Shown in pieces: positions 8,288-17,379 of a DNA stretch of 64,000 bases. The position numbers were made by a program, and so were the translations under genes. Under the pieces are notes generated by a model, which had not been told where the DNA came from, ran no database searches, and saw only the letters and a list, made by a program, of their open reading frames with translations. Each line of letters starts with the position of its first letter. Position 1 is the stretch's first letter. The DNA is from JADGRA01 sp052143535 (GTDB lineage: Bacteria > Myxococcota > Myxococcia > Myxococcales > Myxococcaceae), in assembly GCA_052143535.1 (NCBI GenBank), contig JBKQSS010000041.1, forward strand, positions 1 to 64,000, written 5' to 3'.

Positions 8288-8733
8288 GGCAGTCCAACCG
8301 CCCTGAAACGGGGGCCTTGGAGTCCAGCCCGCGCGCGCCCAAGGCGCACTAGCCGGTCGCCGGTTGGTTTCGTCCGCGCTGAGTGGATGAAGATGGGGGC
8401 CCCGGCTGCGTCCAGGCGCCGTCAGAGGAGCGTTGCCCTCGGCAGCCATCGCCGGAGCGCTCAGAGCGGCCACTGGCGCGACGCTTGACGCAGGCCATCG
8501 GGCGCTCGACCAGCTCCACGGCAGCATTTGAGTTTCTCGACCTGCCGAGGGTGATGGTGCTGTGGGTCCCCGTCCTTCGACAGGCTCCAGCGGCCGATGG
8601 CGGCCCCCTCCGCATTTGGTTGGAGTGCTCGCCCACGCGCTAAAAGCCCCCCAAAAGAGAGAGAGGCGCGGACACTTTGGGCGAAGGCGGGGCGGCCCGT
8701 GGCACCAGGAGGACGACGCTTCGCCCCGGGGGG
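8288..8733. other. 446-bp stretch with no supported gene
   Basis: Frames are open on both strands (plus 8383-8643, minus 8349-8636), but neither translation shows a recognisable domain, signal peptide or convincing ribosome-binding site. Their composition looks like antisense/shadow coding. No clear hairpin with a T-run is seen for the motor operon that ends at 8734. The stretch lies between convergent genes. Confidence 0.5.
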
Positions 8734-9309
8734 TTAGCGCTCGGCGGTCTTGGTGCCCTCGGACTTGTTGCCCGAGTCCAGCACGGCAAAGTTGAGGTTG
8801 CCGTAGCCCGCATTCTGGCAGCTAAACATCACCCGCTTCAACACTTTGAAGGGGATTGCCTTGTCCCCTTGAATGTTCACGTCCCCGCTGAAGGCCTGAC
8901 CGTCGGCCGCGGCGATGTGCAGCTCCTCGGTTTGCTTCTTCTCCTCCCGGAGCCGTTCCTCGAGCGCTGGGATGCTCAGGTAATCCTCGCGGGACAGGTC
9001 GCTGACCCGGGCAACGGCGATGCCATTCATGATGACGTCGGTCGACGAAATCATCACCACCGGCGCCAGCTCGAGCTCCTTGACATGGCTGGCCGATGGC
9101 AGCTGCACGTCTTTCGTCATGTTGAGAATTTCACCGGTCGCCGAGAAGTTGGCGATGAGGAAGAGCACGATGATGACGAACATGTCGACCAGCGGTGTGA
9201 TGAGCAGGTCGGCCGAAGTCGACTTCTTCGCGCTCGAGTGGTGACCGGAGAAGAAGTGCGACCGGGAGAGCCGGGCGCCATACCGCTTGCCTGGGATTTG
9301 GATGGCCAT
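8734..9309 (-). CDS. aglS: ExbD/TolR-family motor protein, AglS-like
   Basis: 191 residues with one N-terminal membrane helix. DLLITPLVDMFVIIVLFLIA carries the conserved Asp42 expected to take part in proton flow. A periplasmic domain follows. As the second of two ExbD-type genes after one ExbB-type gene, it matches the order of the myxobacterial AglR-AglQ-AglS proton channel that drives gliding. A Tol or Exb paralogue remains possible. The start is 17 bp after the upstream stop with little Shine-Dalgarno character, so translation may be coupled. Confidence 0.75.
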   Translation of the reverse strand: MAIQIPGKRYGARLSRSHFFSGHHSSAKKSTSADLLITPLVDMFVIIVLFLIANFSATGEILNMTKDVQLPSASHVKELELAPVVMISSTDVIMNGIAVARVSDLSREDYLSIPALEERLREEKKQTEELHIAAADGQAFSGDVNIQGDKAIPFKVLKRVMFSCQNAGYGNLNFAVLDSGNKSEGTKTAER

Positions 9310-9326
9310 GGGGGGTCAGCCAGCCC

Positions 9327-9812
9327 TCACGTCGCCACCGGAGAAACCGAGACGGCGGGGAGACCGTCCCCGATGCATTCGTCGATGACGCGCACCAAGT
9401 CCTCGTAGTGAACGTCGTCCTCGGTTTGCACGGTGATGGCGGTCTGGTCGGGAATCTGCTCGCGAATTTTCTTCAACAGCTCCTGTACCCTGGCCAGCTG
9501 CAGCTGGCCCTTGTCGTCCCGGGTGTTGGTGATGGCATCGCCCAGCTGCGCCGAGCCCACCGAAATTTTGATTTCCTTCTCTGCCAACAGAAGGGTGATT
9601 TGCGGCAGCTTGTCGTCCTTGTCCTGGTTCGGGTCGCTGTCGCCGCCGGCACTGCTGACTTGAAGACGCCCAATCTGCGTCCACACGGCGGTCATGATGA
9701 GGAAGCTGATGGTCACGGCCATCAGGTCGATAAAGGGCACCAGGTTGATGGTGGCATCGAGGGCCTTCTTCGAGCCCTTGCCCCCGGTGCCGAGGTCCAT
9801 TCCTCCGGCCAT
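9327..9812 (-). CDS. aglQ: ExbD/TolR-family motor protein, AglQ-like
   Basis: 161 residues. ATINLVPFIDLMAVTISFLI is the single membrane helix, with Asp29 in the position of the proton-carrying Asp of the family. A periplasmic ExbD-type domain follows, with TAITVQTEDDVHYEDLVRVI as the conserved strand-helix. An AAGAGGAAG stretch precedes the ATG as ribosome-binding site. It is the middle gene of the three-gene motor operon. Assignment to AglQ rests on gene order and the position of the Asp. Confidence 0.75.
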   Translation of the reverse strand: MAGGMDLGTGGKGSKKALDATINLVPFIDLMAVTISFLIMTAVWTQIGRLQVSSAGGDSDPNQDKDDKLPQITLLLAEKEIKISVGSAQLGDAITNTRDDKGQLQLARVQELLKKIREQIPDQTAITVQTEDDVHYEDLVRVIDECIGDGLPAVSVSPVAT

Positions 9813-9884
9813 CGCTGCTTCCTCTTTCTCGTGTCAGGCACTTCCCCCCAAAGAGTCGCCTCGGGGGGGACGCCAAAGAAAACG

Positions 9885-10622
9885 TCAAGCCTCGTCAGCG
9901 CGACTCGCGGAGACTGTGGCGTTCTTGAATTTGTCCTTGTTGTTCACCACCAGGTTGAGCACTGACACCGAGGTCTCGTTGATGTCGTTGATGAGGGACT
10001 GGGTGCGCCCGTTGAGAATGGAGAACATCACCAGCGAGGGAATCGCCACCAGCAGCCCGAAGAAGGTGCAGTTCATCGCTTCGGAAATGCCGGTCGAGAG
10101 GATGGTCGCCTTGTCCGCAGCATTGACGTGGGCCACCGCTTGGAAACAGGTGATGAGTCCGTTCACCGTTCCGAGCAGTCCGGCGAGCATCGCCGCGTTG
10201 CCGAGCATGGCCAAATAGCCGGTTCGGGCTTCCAGCTTCGGCGTCTCGCGCAGGGCCGCCTCATCCAACGCCGCCTGCACTTCCTCCTCGCCCTTGGGGA
10301 CGTTCATCAGGCCGGACTTCACGACATTGGTGAGCGGGGTGTTCTTCTGCCCAGCCACGTAGTTGATGGCCTTGTCCAGGTCACCGTTGTAAATGTACTT
10401 CTTGAGTCCGCGCAAAAACCCATCCTTGCTGATGGAGGCGGAGAAGTAGAGGACCACAATCCGCTCGACAATGATGGCGAGCGCGACCACGGCGCACAGG
10501 GCAATGGGGTACATCCCGCCTTTGCCGGCACGGAAACGCTGGGCCAATTCGTCGAAGGAGAAACCCGAGCCGGTCCCTTCGACCGCGAGCAACATCAACT
10601 TGGTGAGCAACCCCGAAGTCAT
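9885..10622 (-). CDS. aglR: MotA/TolQ/ExbB-family motor protein, AglR-like
   Basis: 245 residues from ATG 10622, chosen because GGAGGAG lies just upstream; the frame extends further without a better start. Three membrane segments are visible: GGMYPIALCAVVALAIIVE, YLAMLGNAAMLAGLLGTVNG and MNCTFFGLLVAIPSLVMFS. The middle segment carries the family's conserved Leu-Gly-x-x-Gly-Thr-Val pattern. ExbB-type proteins form the pentameric ring around an ExbD dimer. The context (first gene before two ExbD genes) points to the Agl gliding-motor stator, with Tol or Ton paralogy as the alternative. Confidence 0.78.
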   Translation of the reverse strand: MTSGLLTKLMLLAVEGTGSGFSFDELAQRFRAGKGGMYPIALCAVVALAIIVERIVVLYFSASISKDGFLRGLKKYIYNGDLDKAINYVAGQKNTPLTNVVKSGLMNVPKGEEEVQAALDEAALRETPKLEARTGYLAMLGNAAMLAGLLGTVNGLITCFQAVAHVNAADKATILSTGISEAMNCTFFGLLVAIPSLVMFSILNGRTQSLINDINETSVSVLNLVVNNKDKFKNATVSASRADEA

Positions 10623-10855
10623 CCCAACTCCTCCACCCATGCGTGAATCCACCCATCCTGGCACGCTCCCGTGGAAGCGCTCGGGCCCTTTGGCCTAAGC
10701 GGACGGAAACGCCGCGGTGCGGGTGGAATGATGCCGCGTCAGCCCGCCATTCAAGGATGGGTCCTTGGATGTGTCAAGCTTGGGGGTAGGGAAGTGCGCG
10801 GAATCCCTATACAATTGGCACCATCATTCCGCTGGAAGTAAACAGGCGGCACGCC

Positions 10856-11563
10856 ATGGCCCGGAGAAGACTCGGGGAAGTCCTGCTCGCACGACGCGCC
10901 ATCACCAAGGCGCAGCTCGACGACGCGCTGGCCTATGCCCGGCGCACCCGCCAGCGCCTCGGCGGAGCGCTGGTGCAGAAGGGCCACCTCACCGAAGAAG
11001 CCCTCATCAACGCCCTCTCGGAAAGCCTGGGACTGGCGGCGGTCGACCTGGAGCGCGTCTTCGTCGACTGGAATGCCGTCCAGCTGCTGGGCCCCTCGGT
11101 GTGCGAGGCCTATGGCCTCTTTCCCTACGCCATCGAGACGCTGCAGGGCCGCCGCCAGCTGCTGGTGGCAATGGTGGACCCCCTCAACCTCTCTGCGGTG
11201 GAGGAGGTGGAGTTCACCGCCGGCCTGCCCATCTCCGCCCGGCTGGCACCCCTGGCCGCAGTGCACGCCGCCATCCTGCGGCACTACCACCAAGTGAATA
11301 TTCCGTCCGAGGCCACCGAGGAGGACGAAGTCATCGAAGGCGAAGAGATGGCGCCACCCCCCGCGCCACCGCGCATCGCCCCGGTGGCGGCACTCTCCGC
11401 CCACGGCCAGCTGCACCGCTCGGACTACCCGGCTGAGTTCCTCGATGATGGGCTGGCGGACGAAATCTGGCGGCGACGCTTCTGGGCGCTCATCCGCCTG
11501 CTGGTGAAAAAGGGCGTCTTCACCCAGGAGGAAATCAACCGCGCCCTGCGCGAATTGGAATGA
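10856..11563 (+). CDS. MshEN/GspE N-terminal domain protein without ATPase
   Basis: 235 residues. The first ~150 form the domain found at the N-terminus of type II secretion/type IV pilus ATPases: RRRLGEVLLARRAITKAQLD, then GGALVQKGHLTEEALINAL and VAMVDPLNLSAVEEVEF. No ATPase follows. A Pro/acidic linker leads to a short C-terminal helical region ending LVKKGVFTQEEINRALREL, which echoes the first repeat. Some MshEN domains bind cyclic di-GMP; whether this one does cannot be told. It is divergent from the motor operon, with a TATACA at 10808-10813 as a possible -10. Confidence 0.7.
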   Translation: MARRRLGEVLLARRAITKAQLDDALAYARRTRQRLGGALVQKGHLTEEALINALSESLGLAAVDLERVFVDWNAVQLLGPSVCEAYGLFPYAIETLQGRRQLLVAMVDPLNLSAVEEVEFTAGLPISARLAPLAAVHAAILRHYHQVNIPSEATEEDEVIEGEEMAPPPAPPRIAPVAALSAHGQLHRSDYPAEFLDDGLADEIWRRRFWALIRLLVKKGVFTQEEINRALRELE

Positions 11564-11606
11564 GGCACAAGCCCCAGGGCGGTGCGCCCTCGGCCGGGGG
11601 ACGCTT

Positions 11607-13622
11607 TCACGGCGGCCTCGGTTTCTTCTCGCCCTCAGCCGCTCCCGGCTCGGAGGCGCCCTCCTCGGTCTCGTCGGAGGTACGCTCCAGGTCCAGAATC
11701 TGCGCATCGCCGACGTAACTCTTCAGCTCGAAGCGGGTAATTTTCCCAATCTTCTTCACAATCTCCTTCATCCGCTCGGCCTCGCGGAAGATGGTGTCCA
11801 CCCGCTTGTAGGAGTCGTCGTCTGTCTTGAGCTTGCGCTTGAGCAGCTCAGCGAAGCCGAGCACCGAGGTGAGCGGCTGGTTCAGCTCATGGGCGGTGGT
11901 ACCGGCAAGCGCCATCAGCACCGCATTGCGTTTGGACTCCTCCAGGCGGACTTCCGCATCCGACAGCTTGCGCTCCAGCTGAACGCGGTCTCGCAAGTCG
12001 GTGACGATGCCCACCGTGGCCACCTCCCGCTCTCCCTCGTAGAGGATGGAGGCCGTCATGTTGACGGGCACCCGCTCGCCGGCTCGGGTGAGCACCTCCA
12101 CCCGGGTCGCGGACAGCCGACCCCGGCCGCCGAACTCATCCGAGCGCAGCCGGTCGATGAGCATCTGCGCCACCCCTTGCGGGTACAGCGCTCGGATTTC
12201 CAACGAGCCCAGGGCCTCCGCCGCACTGTAGCCAGTGAGAGTCTCCGCACCGGAGTTGAAGAGGATGATGCGCCCGTGCACGTCGGCGGCGATGATGGCG
12301 TCCACCGAGGAGTCGATGAGCTTCTCCAGAAACTCCTTGGTGTGGCGCAGCTCGTCGGCAATCCGCCGGGGGGCGGTGACGTCCCGGAAGCTGAGAATGC
12401 TCTTCGCCTCGCCCTCCTGGAGAGCCGCCCCGTTGAAGGAAAGCGTGACGCTGCGGCCGGCCGTGCTCTGGACGGTGAGGTCCACCGGAGGGTGGGGCTG
12501 CCCGGAGGCCACCGCCTGCAGCAGCCCAGGCAGCGCGGTGTCGGCACTCCCTCGGGTGAGCGCCTCGATGGAGACGCCTTGCGCCAGGGTGGCGTCCGCG
12601 TCGAGCAGCGCCGCGCCGGCCGGGTTGAGCGACAACACCCGGCCTTGGGCGTCGAGCACGGCGATGCCGTCGGAGACATGGGCGAAATACACGGCGTAGC
12701 GCTGGAGGGTGGCGGCCTGCCGCTCGGCCAAAATGCGGGCCGCCCTCTCCCGTTCCGTCTGTCCACGCTGGCTCTGCAGAAGCTTCGCGTTGCGCAGCGC
12801 CACCGCGGTGGCGTGGGCCACCGTGGCCAGGAACTCCACCTCCGCCGCACTGAACGGCGGACGCCGCCCGGAGCCCCGCACCAGGAAGACTCCCGTCACC
12901 ACGCCGCCCACCACCAACGGCAGCGCGGCGATGGCGTGGACGCCGGCGGCGCTCACCTGGGGGTGAACGCCTTCCAACAGTGGGTGGTTGGGGGCGTCGG
13001 CCACCGTCACCGGGGCTCCGGTGCGCAGCACCTCGCGGACTTCGGGGTACAGGGAAAGCTCGATGGGCAAGTCTTTCAGCGCTGGGTCGTCACTGGCCGC
13101 CACCACCACGCCGCTGTCGCCGTCCACCACGATGAGCGAGGCCCGCACAATGTCCAGCGCCTCGGCCAGCTCCCGGGTGACCTCGTGCAACAGCGCGTCG
13201 ACGTCAGCAGTCTCCGCATACCGCGCGGTGAGCTCGAGCAAGAAGGCCAGGTGGCGCTGGCCTTCCGCCGAGCGGCGCTCCGCGGCCCGCCGGAAGCGGG
13301 CCTCGGCCATGCGCGAGACGAGTTCCGTCTCCACGCGGTCCACGGCGAGTTGGGCGTCGGCGCCGGGCACGCCGCCTTGGAAGGCCAGCGGCCCCGGAGG
13401 CAACAGCACCACCACCGGAAGGGCCTCGCTGCGAAACCCCTCGCGCAACCGCCGGAGGACGTCGGGTCCACCCTCGGCGCTGAGGTCCACCACCACCGCC
13501 GCCGCGCCGGCCAGAGACGCCGCCGGCCGCAGCTGAAGCCCAACCAGCTCGAGCGCCCGGGAGACCTGGGCACGCGCCAGGGACTCCTCGGGAAAGAGCA
13601 CCACTCCGGCCAGGCCTTCCAT
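11607..13622 (-). CDS. GAF-PAS-PAS-HisKA signalling protein lacking the HATPase domain
   Basis: 671 residues from ATG 13622. Order: a receiver-like but degenerate N-terminal ~110 residues (GVVLFPEESLARA..., no clear phospho-Asp), a GAF domain (FLLELTARYAETADVDALL to ATAVALRNAKLL), a PAS domain (FAHVSDGIAVLDAQGRVLSL), and a second PAS (IDSSVDAIIAADVHGRIILF). The dimerisation/phosphoacceptor helix is AHELNQPLTSVLG, with His578. The chain ends ~93 residues after that His with an acidic tail. No N-, G1- or G2-box of a kinase ATPase domain appears, and the next gene downstream is convergent and unrelated. It may receive phosphate from, or dimerise with, another kinase. Confidence 0.8.
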   Translation of the reverse strand: MEGLAGVVLFPEESLARAQVSRALELVGLQLRPAASLAGAAAVVVDLSAEGGPDVLRRLREGFRSEALPVVVLLPPGPLAFQGGVPGADAQLAVDRVETELVSRMAEARFRRAAERRSAEGQRHLAFLLELTARYAETADVDALLHEVTRELAEALDIVRASLIVVDGDSGVVVAASDDPALKDLPIELSLYPEVREVLRTGAPVTVADAPNHPLLEGVHPQVSAAGVHAIAALPLVVGGVVTGVFLVRGSGRRPPFSAAEVEFLATVAHATAVALRNAKLLQSQRGQTERERAARILAERQAATLQRYAVYFAHVSDGIAVLDAQGRVLSLNPAGAALLDADATLAQGVSIEALTRGSADTALPGLLQAVASGQPHPPVDLTVQSTAGRSVTLSFNGAALQEGEAKSILSFRDVTAPRRIADELRHTKEFLEKLIDSSVDAIIAADVHGRIILFNSGAETLTGYSAAEALGSLEIRALYPQGVAQMLIDRLRSDEFGGRGRLSATRVEVLTRAGERVPVNMTASILYEGEREVATVGIVTDLRDRVQLERKLSDAEVRLEESKRNAVLMALAGTTAHELNQPLTSVLGFAELLKRKLKTDDDSYKRVDTIFREAERMKEIVKKIGKITRFELKSYVGDAQILDLERTSDETEEGASEPGAAEGEKKPRPP

Positions 13623-13877
13623 GGGCGAGACGCACTCTAGCCGCTCGGGCCAGGGCGCTAGCGCGAGTTCTGGTGAGTGCAGAGGCGATTTTCCCCAGGC
13701 GAGTGGGACACAGCTCGGAGCCCTTCGAGCAGGCACTGCAGCAGTGGGTGCCGAGCGAGCATCAAGCCAACGTGGGAGAAGGCAGCTCGATGGCGAGCCC
13801 GTGCGCCAACCCCAGGCCCAGGGAGTGTAGCGCACCCCTGGGGGCCGCCATGCTATTGGCCCAAGGTAGGGAAGCCC

Positions 13878-15635
13878 GTGCACCTGCACACCTCCGTCCC
13901 ACTGCCAACGGCGCTGGCCGATGCCGCGGCCGCCCTGGACACCTTGTTGCCGTCCCTCGACGCCGAGACGGCTCCACTGGCCCGTCTTCTCCTCGAGCGG
14001 CTACGCCGCGACTTGCTGCCGCGGCTCTCGTCGGAGGCCCCCCTGTTGCTGGCCGCCATTGCCGGCCCCAACAACGTTGGAAAGTCCACCCTCTTCAACG
14101 CCCTCGCCGCCGAGCGCCTCTCGCCGGCACACCCGGAGGGGGGCCTCACCAAACAGTGCCTCGCCGTGGCCCACCCAAGCACCGCCTCCGGGGCCGGGTT
14201 GCAGGCCTTGGCCCGGCGCTACAGCGTGGTGGACGTCCCGGCCGGGGCCCACCCTCCGGTCGACGTCCCCGGTCCCGTGGGACGCCTCTACCTCGCCCAG
14301 CGCCCACAGCTACCTCGCGGACTGGTGCTGCTCGACACGCCGGACTTGGACAGCGTGGTGTCCGCCAACCGCGAGCGCACCGAGGCACTCCTCGTCACCG
14401 TCGACGTGCTCGTCTTCGTCGTCTCGCGCCACACCTACCAGAATGCCGCCCTGGTGGCCTTTCTGCGCGAGGCGGTGGCCCACGGCCGGCCCTGGCTGGT
14501 GTTGTACAACGAGGCCACGGACAAGCCGCTCGCCCGGGCCCACCTCGAGAAACTCACCCGAGACGTGGGCCAGCCGCCGCTGGCCCGCTTCGTCAGCCCC
14601 CACGACGCCGCGGTGGAGCAAGGCACCGCCCCTCTGCGGCCGGAGCCCCTCGACGGTGGCCCCGGGTTGGCCGACCTCTTGGCCGACCCCGTCCTCGGCG
14701 CGCAGCTGCGCAAGCAGGCCCTCAAGGCTTCGCTGCAGGAGGCCAGAGAGACGCTGGGCCGCGTCCGCGCCGCCGTCCTCTCCGGGGCGGCCGAGCCGGC
14801 CCGCCTCAGGGCCCGGGTGCGCGACGCCCTCTTCTCCACCGGCGCTCAGGCGGCCCTCCACGCGGTGCCGGCGGACATTCTGGTGGAGGCCTTTCGTGAG
14901 GAGCTCGACGCCAGAAGCCGCCTGCACCGCTGGGTGCGCACGCCCTTCCGGGGGCTGGCCATGGCCGTGAGCGCGGTTGGGCGACGGGTGCGGCGCTCCT
15001 TCACCGGAGAGTCCAGGCAGGCCAGCCTGGACCCAGCCCGAGAGGCAGACCGCGTGTTGCGAGAAGGCCTGGGGCGCCTCCTCGAGTCCCTCGCCCCAGA
15101 GCTGTCGGCCTGGACGGGGGACGTCACCGGACGCCGCCTCTTGGAGACGGCCCTGGGCGAGGAGACGCTGGCCGCGCTGCGCGCAAGCGAGCCTTTGGTG
15201 GTGGCCGACACACCGGCGGACCGCGAAGCCCTGCACAGCTTCTGCCGCGCTCTGGTGCGAAAGGAGCTCCCCGGAGGCTTCGCCGAGGGGGCCATGCAGA
15301 CGCTTGCAACCCTCGTCTACTCGGTGCCCGCCGGCGCCGCCGCGGTGGTGACAGTGGCCTTCGGCGGGCTGGGCCAGGACGCAGCGCTGTGGGCCGGGAC
15401 GCTTCTTTCCACGCCCCTCATGGAGCGCTTCGTCGATGCGCTCGGGACAGGCATCCGCCGCAACGTCTCGCTGGCCTGGGCAGACCAGCATGGAAAGACG
15501 CTGGCTCTGGCCCTGGAGACGCGCTTTTTCCACCCGCTGCTGGCCCACCTGGACGCGCAGCTGGCGGAGGCTTCGGACTTGGCCGACCGCCTACAGCGCG
15601 CGGCCGAGGCCATTTCTGCTGAGGGCGTGGCATGA
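13878..15635 (+). CDS. Dynamin-like GTPase, first of an overlapping pair
   Basis: 585 residues from GTG 13878, preceded by AAGGTAGGGAAG. GTPase motifs are GPNNVGKS (63-70), a Thr-containing switch region, DTPDLD, and YNEATD in place of the canonical NKxD. A long helical region follows. A hydrophobic segment, LVYSVPAGAAAVVTVAFGGL, lies about 90-110 residues from the C-terminus and may be a membrane paddle. This fits the dynamin/DUF-type large GTPase class that remodels membranes. The stop overlaps the next start in an ATGA at 15632-15635. Confidence 0.7.
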   Translation: MHLHTSVPLPTALADAAAALDTLLPSLDAETAPLARLLLERLRRDLLPRLSSEAPLLLAAIAGPNNVGKSTLFNALAAERLSPAHPEGGLTKQCLAVAHPSTASGAGLQALARRYSVVDVPAGAHPPVDVPGPVGRLYLAQRPQLPRGLVLLDTPDLDSVVSANRERTEALLVTVDVLVFVVSRHTYQNAALVAFLREAVAHGRPWLVLYNEATDKPLARAHLEKLTRDVGQPPLARFVSPHDAAVEQGTAPLRPEPLDGGPGLADLLADPVLGAQLRKQALKASLQEARETLGRVRAAVLSGAAEPARLRARVRDALFSTGAQAALHAVPADILVEAFREELDARSRLHRWVRTPFRGLAMAVSAVGRRVRRSFTGESRQASLDPAREADRVLREGLGRLLESLAPELSAWTGDVTGRRLLETALGEETLAALRASEPLVVADTPADREALHSFCRALVRKELPGGFAEGAMQTLATLVYSVPAGAAAVVTVAFGGLGQDAALWAGTLLSTPLMERFVDALGTGIRRNVSLAWADQHGKTLALALETRFFHPLLAHLDAQLAEASDLADRLQRAAEAISAEGVA

Positions 15636-17335
15636 CGACAGCCGAGCTTCCAGCCCTTCTCGAGACCGCCCTCGCCCTGCCGGCCCTCTCCGCCGACGCC
15701 GCCGGCCTGCGGCAGCTGGCAAAAGACGCCGCCCGCATGGGGGAGCTCGGAGCGCGCCCGCTGCGCGTCGCGCTGTTGGGCAGCACCGGGGCCGGCAAGT
15801 CCACCCTCCTCAACGCCCTCGTCGGGGCGCCGCTGGCGCTGGAGGGCACCGACCGCCCCACCAGCCAGGAAGCGGTGGCCTATGCCCCTTTGGGCGCGGA
15901 GCTGGGCCCCTTGCAGGACGCCGTGGGGCAGGTGGTGCGCTACGCGCCACGGGACGGCGGGGCGTGGAATGGGCAAATTCTGGTGGATACGCCGGACTTG
16001 AATAGCGTGGCCCTCCGGCACCGCGAGGTGGCGCTCGAGGTGCTGGCCGAGTGCGACGTGGCGGTGGTGGTACTGCACCGGGGCTCCGTCGCCGAGGCCC
16101 AGCCCAACCAGGCGCTCCGGCCTTTCGCGCGCCGACGCGCGCTGCTGCTCGTCCTCAACCATGCTGACCAGCTGGGGGCCGAGGCCCGCGCTACCCTCTC
16201 TGCCCAGGCGGCCCGGGTGGCGGTGGAGGAGCTCGGGGCCGAGGGGCCGCCCCCCGTCTTCGTGGTGAGCGCCTCGCGGGCCCGCCAGGGACAGCCGGGC
16301 GAGGACTGGGAAGCCCTCCTCGCCGCGCTTCGGCGTTTCTCCGAGGAGGCCGTCGCGGCACAGGTGCGCGGCCGCAACAGCGCCGGCGTGCAGGCTCAAC
16401 TCCACCAGCGCGTCGCTGCCGGGCTTTCGGCCACCCGGGCCCTCGAGGCCTCGGTGCAGGCGGCGCTGGACGAGGGGTTGGGCGGTGCCCGAGAGGCGCT
16501 TTTGGAGGACTTCCAGTCGCGGCTGGTGGCCGCTTCGGCGCAGCTGCAGGCGGCCGTGCGGCGCGCCGCGGCGGCGCGGCTCTCCGGGCCGGCCGCCTGG
16601 GGGCTCCGGCTGTCCGCCTGGAGCGGCGGCGGACTTCTCGGTGGAACGCTGCTCGCCCGCGCCAACCTCCCCGCCGGGCTGCTGCTGGCCGCCACCGGCG
16701 CGGTGCTGGACGAGGTGCAGTCCCGCACCCGGGCCCGCGCCACCCGCACCCGAATGTCCGGCGGCGATGAGCCCCTCTTGGAGGCCCAGGCCCGGGCCGC
16801 CCTCACGCCGGCGCGTACCGCGGCGCAGCGGCTGGGCGTGGAACCCTCGGTGCTCGGCCTGCCAGAGCCCGAGGCCTGGTCAGCCCAACTCGAGCGCGCC
16901 CGGGCCGCCGCCTGGCGGGACGTGGAGGGCTTCGGCGTGGAGCAAGCGGTGGCCCGGTGGTGGCGCTGGGCGCGGCTGTTGCTGTTGCCAGTGGTGCAGC
17001 TGCCGTTGCTCGTCCTCCTCGGGGACGTGGCCTTTCGCACGGTGCGGGCCTACCTCGTCGGCCCCCTTCTCGACGGCCGCTTCTACCTGAATGCCGCGGC
17101 GCTGGCCCTGGTGTGGACGGCGGCCGGCACGCTTCTGGCGAGCCTCTCCCTCGGAGGCGTGGCGGCCCGGGTGCGCCGCGCCGGCGCGCGACGCTTTGCC
17201 GAGGGGCTGGCTGCCGCCGAGGCCTCGCTTGAAGCGGACGTGCAGGGCGCGTTGGCCATTCCGTTGGCCGCCGCCGAAGCCCTCCTCCGTCAGCCGACGG
17301 CCCTTCCCAGCCCGGACGTCCCGCCGACGAGGTGA
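15632..17335 (+). CDS. Dynamin-like GTPase with C-terminal membrane helices, second of the pair
   Basis: 567 residues. Motifs are GSTGAGKS (50-57), DTPDLN, and NHAD in place of NKxD. A helical stalk-like region follows, with one weakly hydrophobic stretch (SGGGLLGGTLLARANLPAGL) in the middle. Two clear membrane helices lie near the C-terminus (LLLLPVVQLPLLVLLGDVAF and AAALALVWTAAGTLLASLSL). It overlaps the first GTPase gene by four bases, so the proteins are probably made together. Bacterial dynamins often occur as such adjacent pairs acting as heteromers. Confidence 0.7.
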   Translation: MTTAELPALLETALALPALSADAAGLRQLAKDAARMGELGARPLRVALLGSTGAGKSTLLNALVGAPLALEGTDRPTSQEAVAYAPLGAELGPLQDAVGQVVRYAPRDGGAWNGQILVDTPDLNSVALRHREVALEVLAECDVAVVVLHRGSVAEAQPNQALRPFARRRALLLVLNHADQLGAEARATLSAQAARVAVEELGAEGPPPVFVVSASRARQGQPGEDWEALLAALRRFSEEAVAAQVRGRNSAGVQAQLHQRVAAGLSATRALEASVQAALDEGLGGAREALLEDFQSRLVAASAQLQAAVRRAAAARLSGPAAWGLRLSAWSGGGLLGGTLLARANLPAGLLLAATGAVLDEVQSRTRARATRTRMSGGDEPLLEAQARAALTPARTAAQRLGVEPSVLGLPEPEAWSAQLERARAAAWRDVEGFGVEQAVARWWRWARLLLLPVVQLPLLVLLGDVAFRTVRAYLVGPLLDGRFYLNAAALALVWTAAGTLLASLSLGGVAARVRRAGARRFAEGLAAAEASLEADVQGALAIPLAAAEALLRQPTALPSPDVPPTR

Positions 17336-17379
17336 CGTCCCCGGCCGGACGCGGGGCCAGCGCCGGCGGCGCTCTGGGC

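Noticed and set aside
8349..8643. Overlapping open frames in the 446-bp gap
   Set aside because: No ribosome-binding site, domain or signal peptide, and both strands are open in the same place, as expected by chance in high G+C.
11889..13640. 583-residue frame opposite the GAF/PAS/HisKA gene
   Set aside because: Composition of an antisense shadow; the minus-strand product has clear domains.
13623..13877. N-terminal extensions of the HisKA protein (to 13889) and of the first dynamin (to 13677)
   Set aside because: Pro/Trp/Arg-rich translations unlike protein N-termini; starts with better context lie inside.
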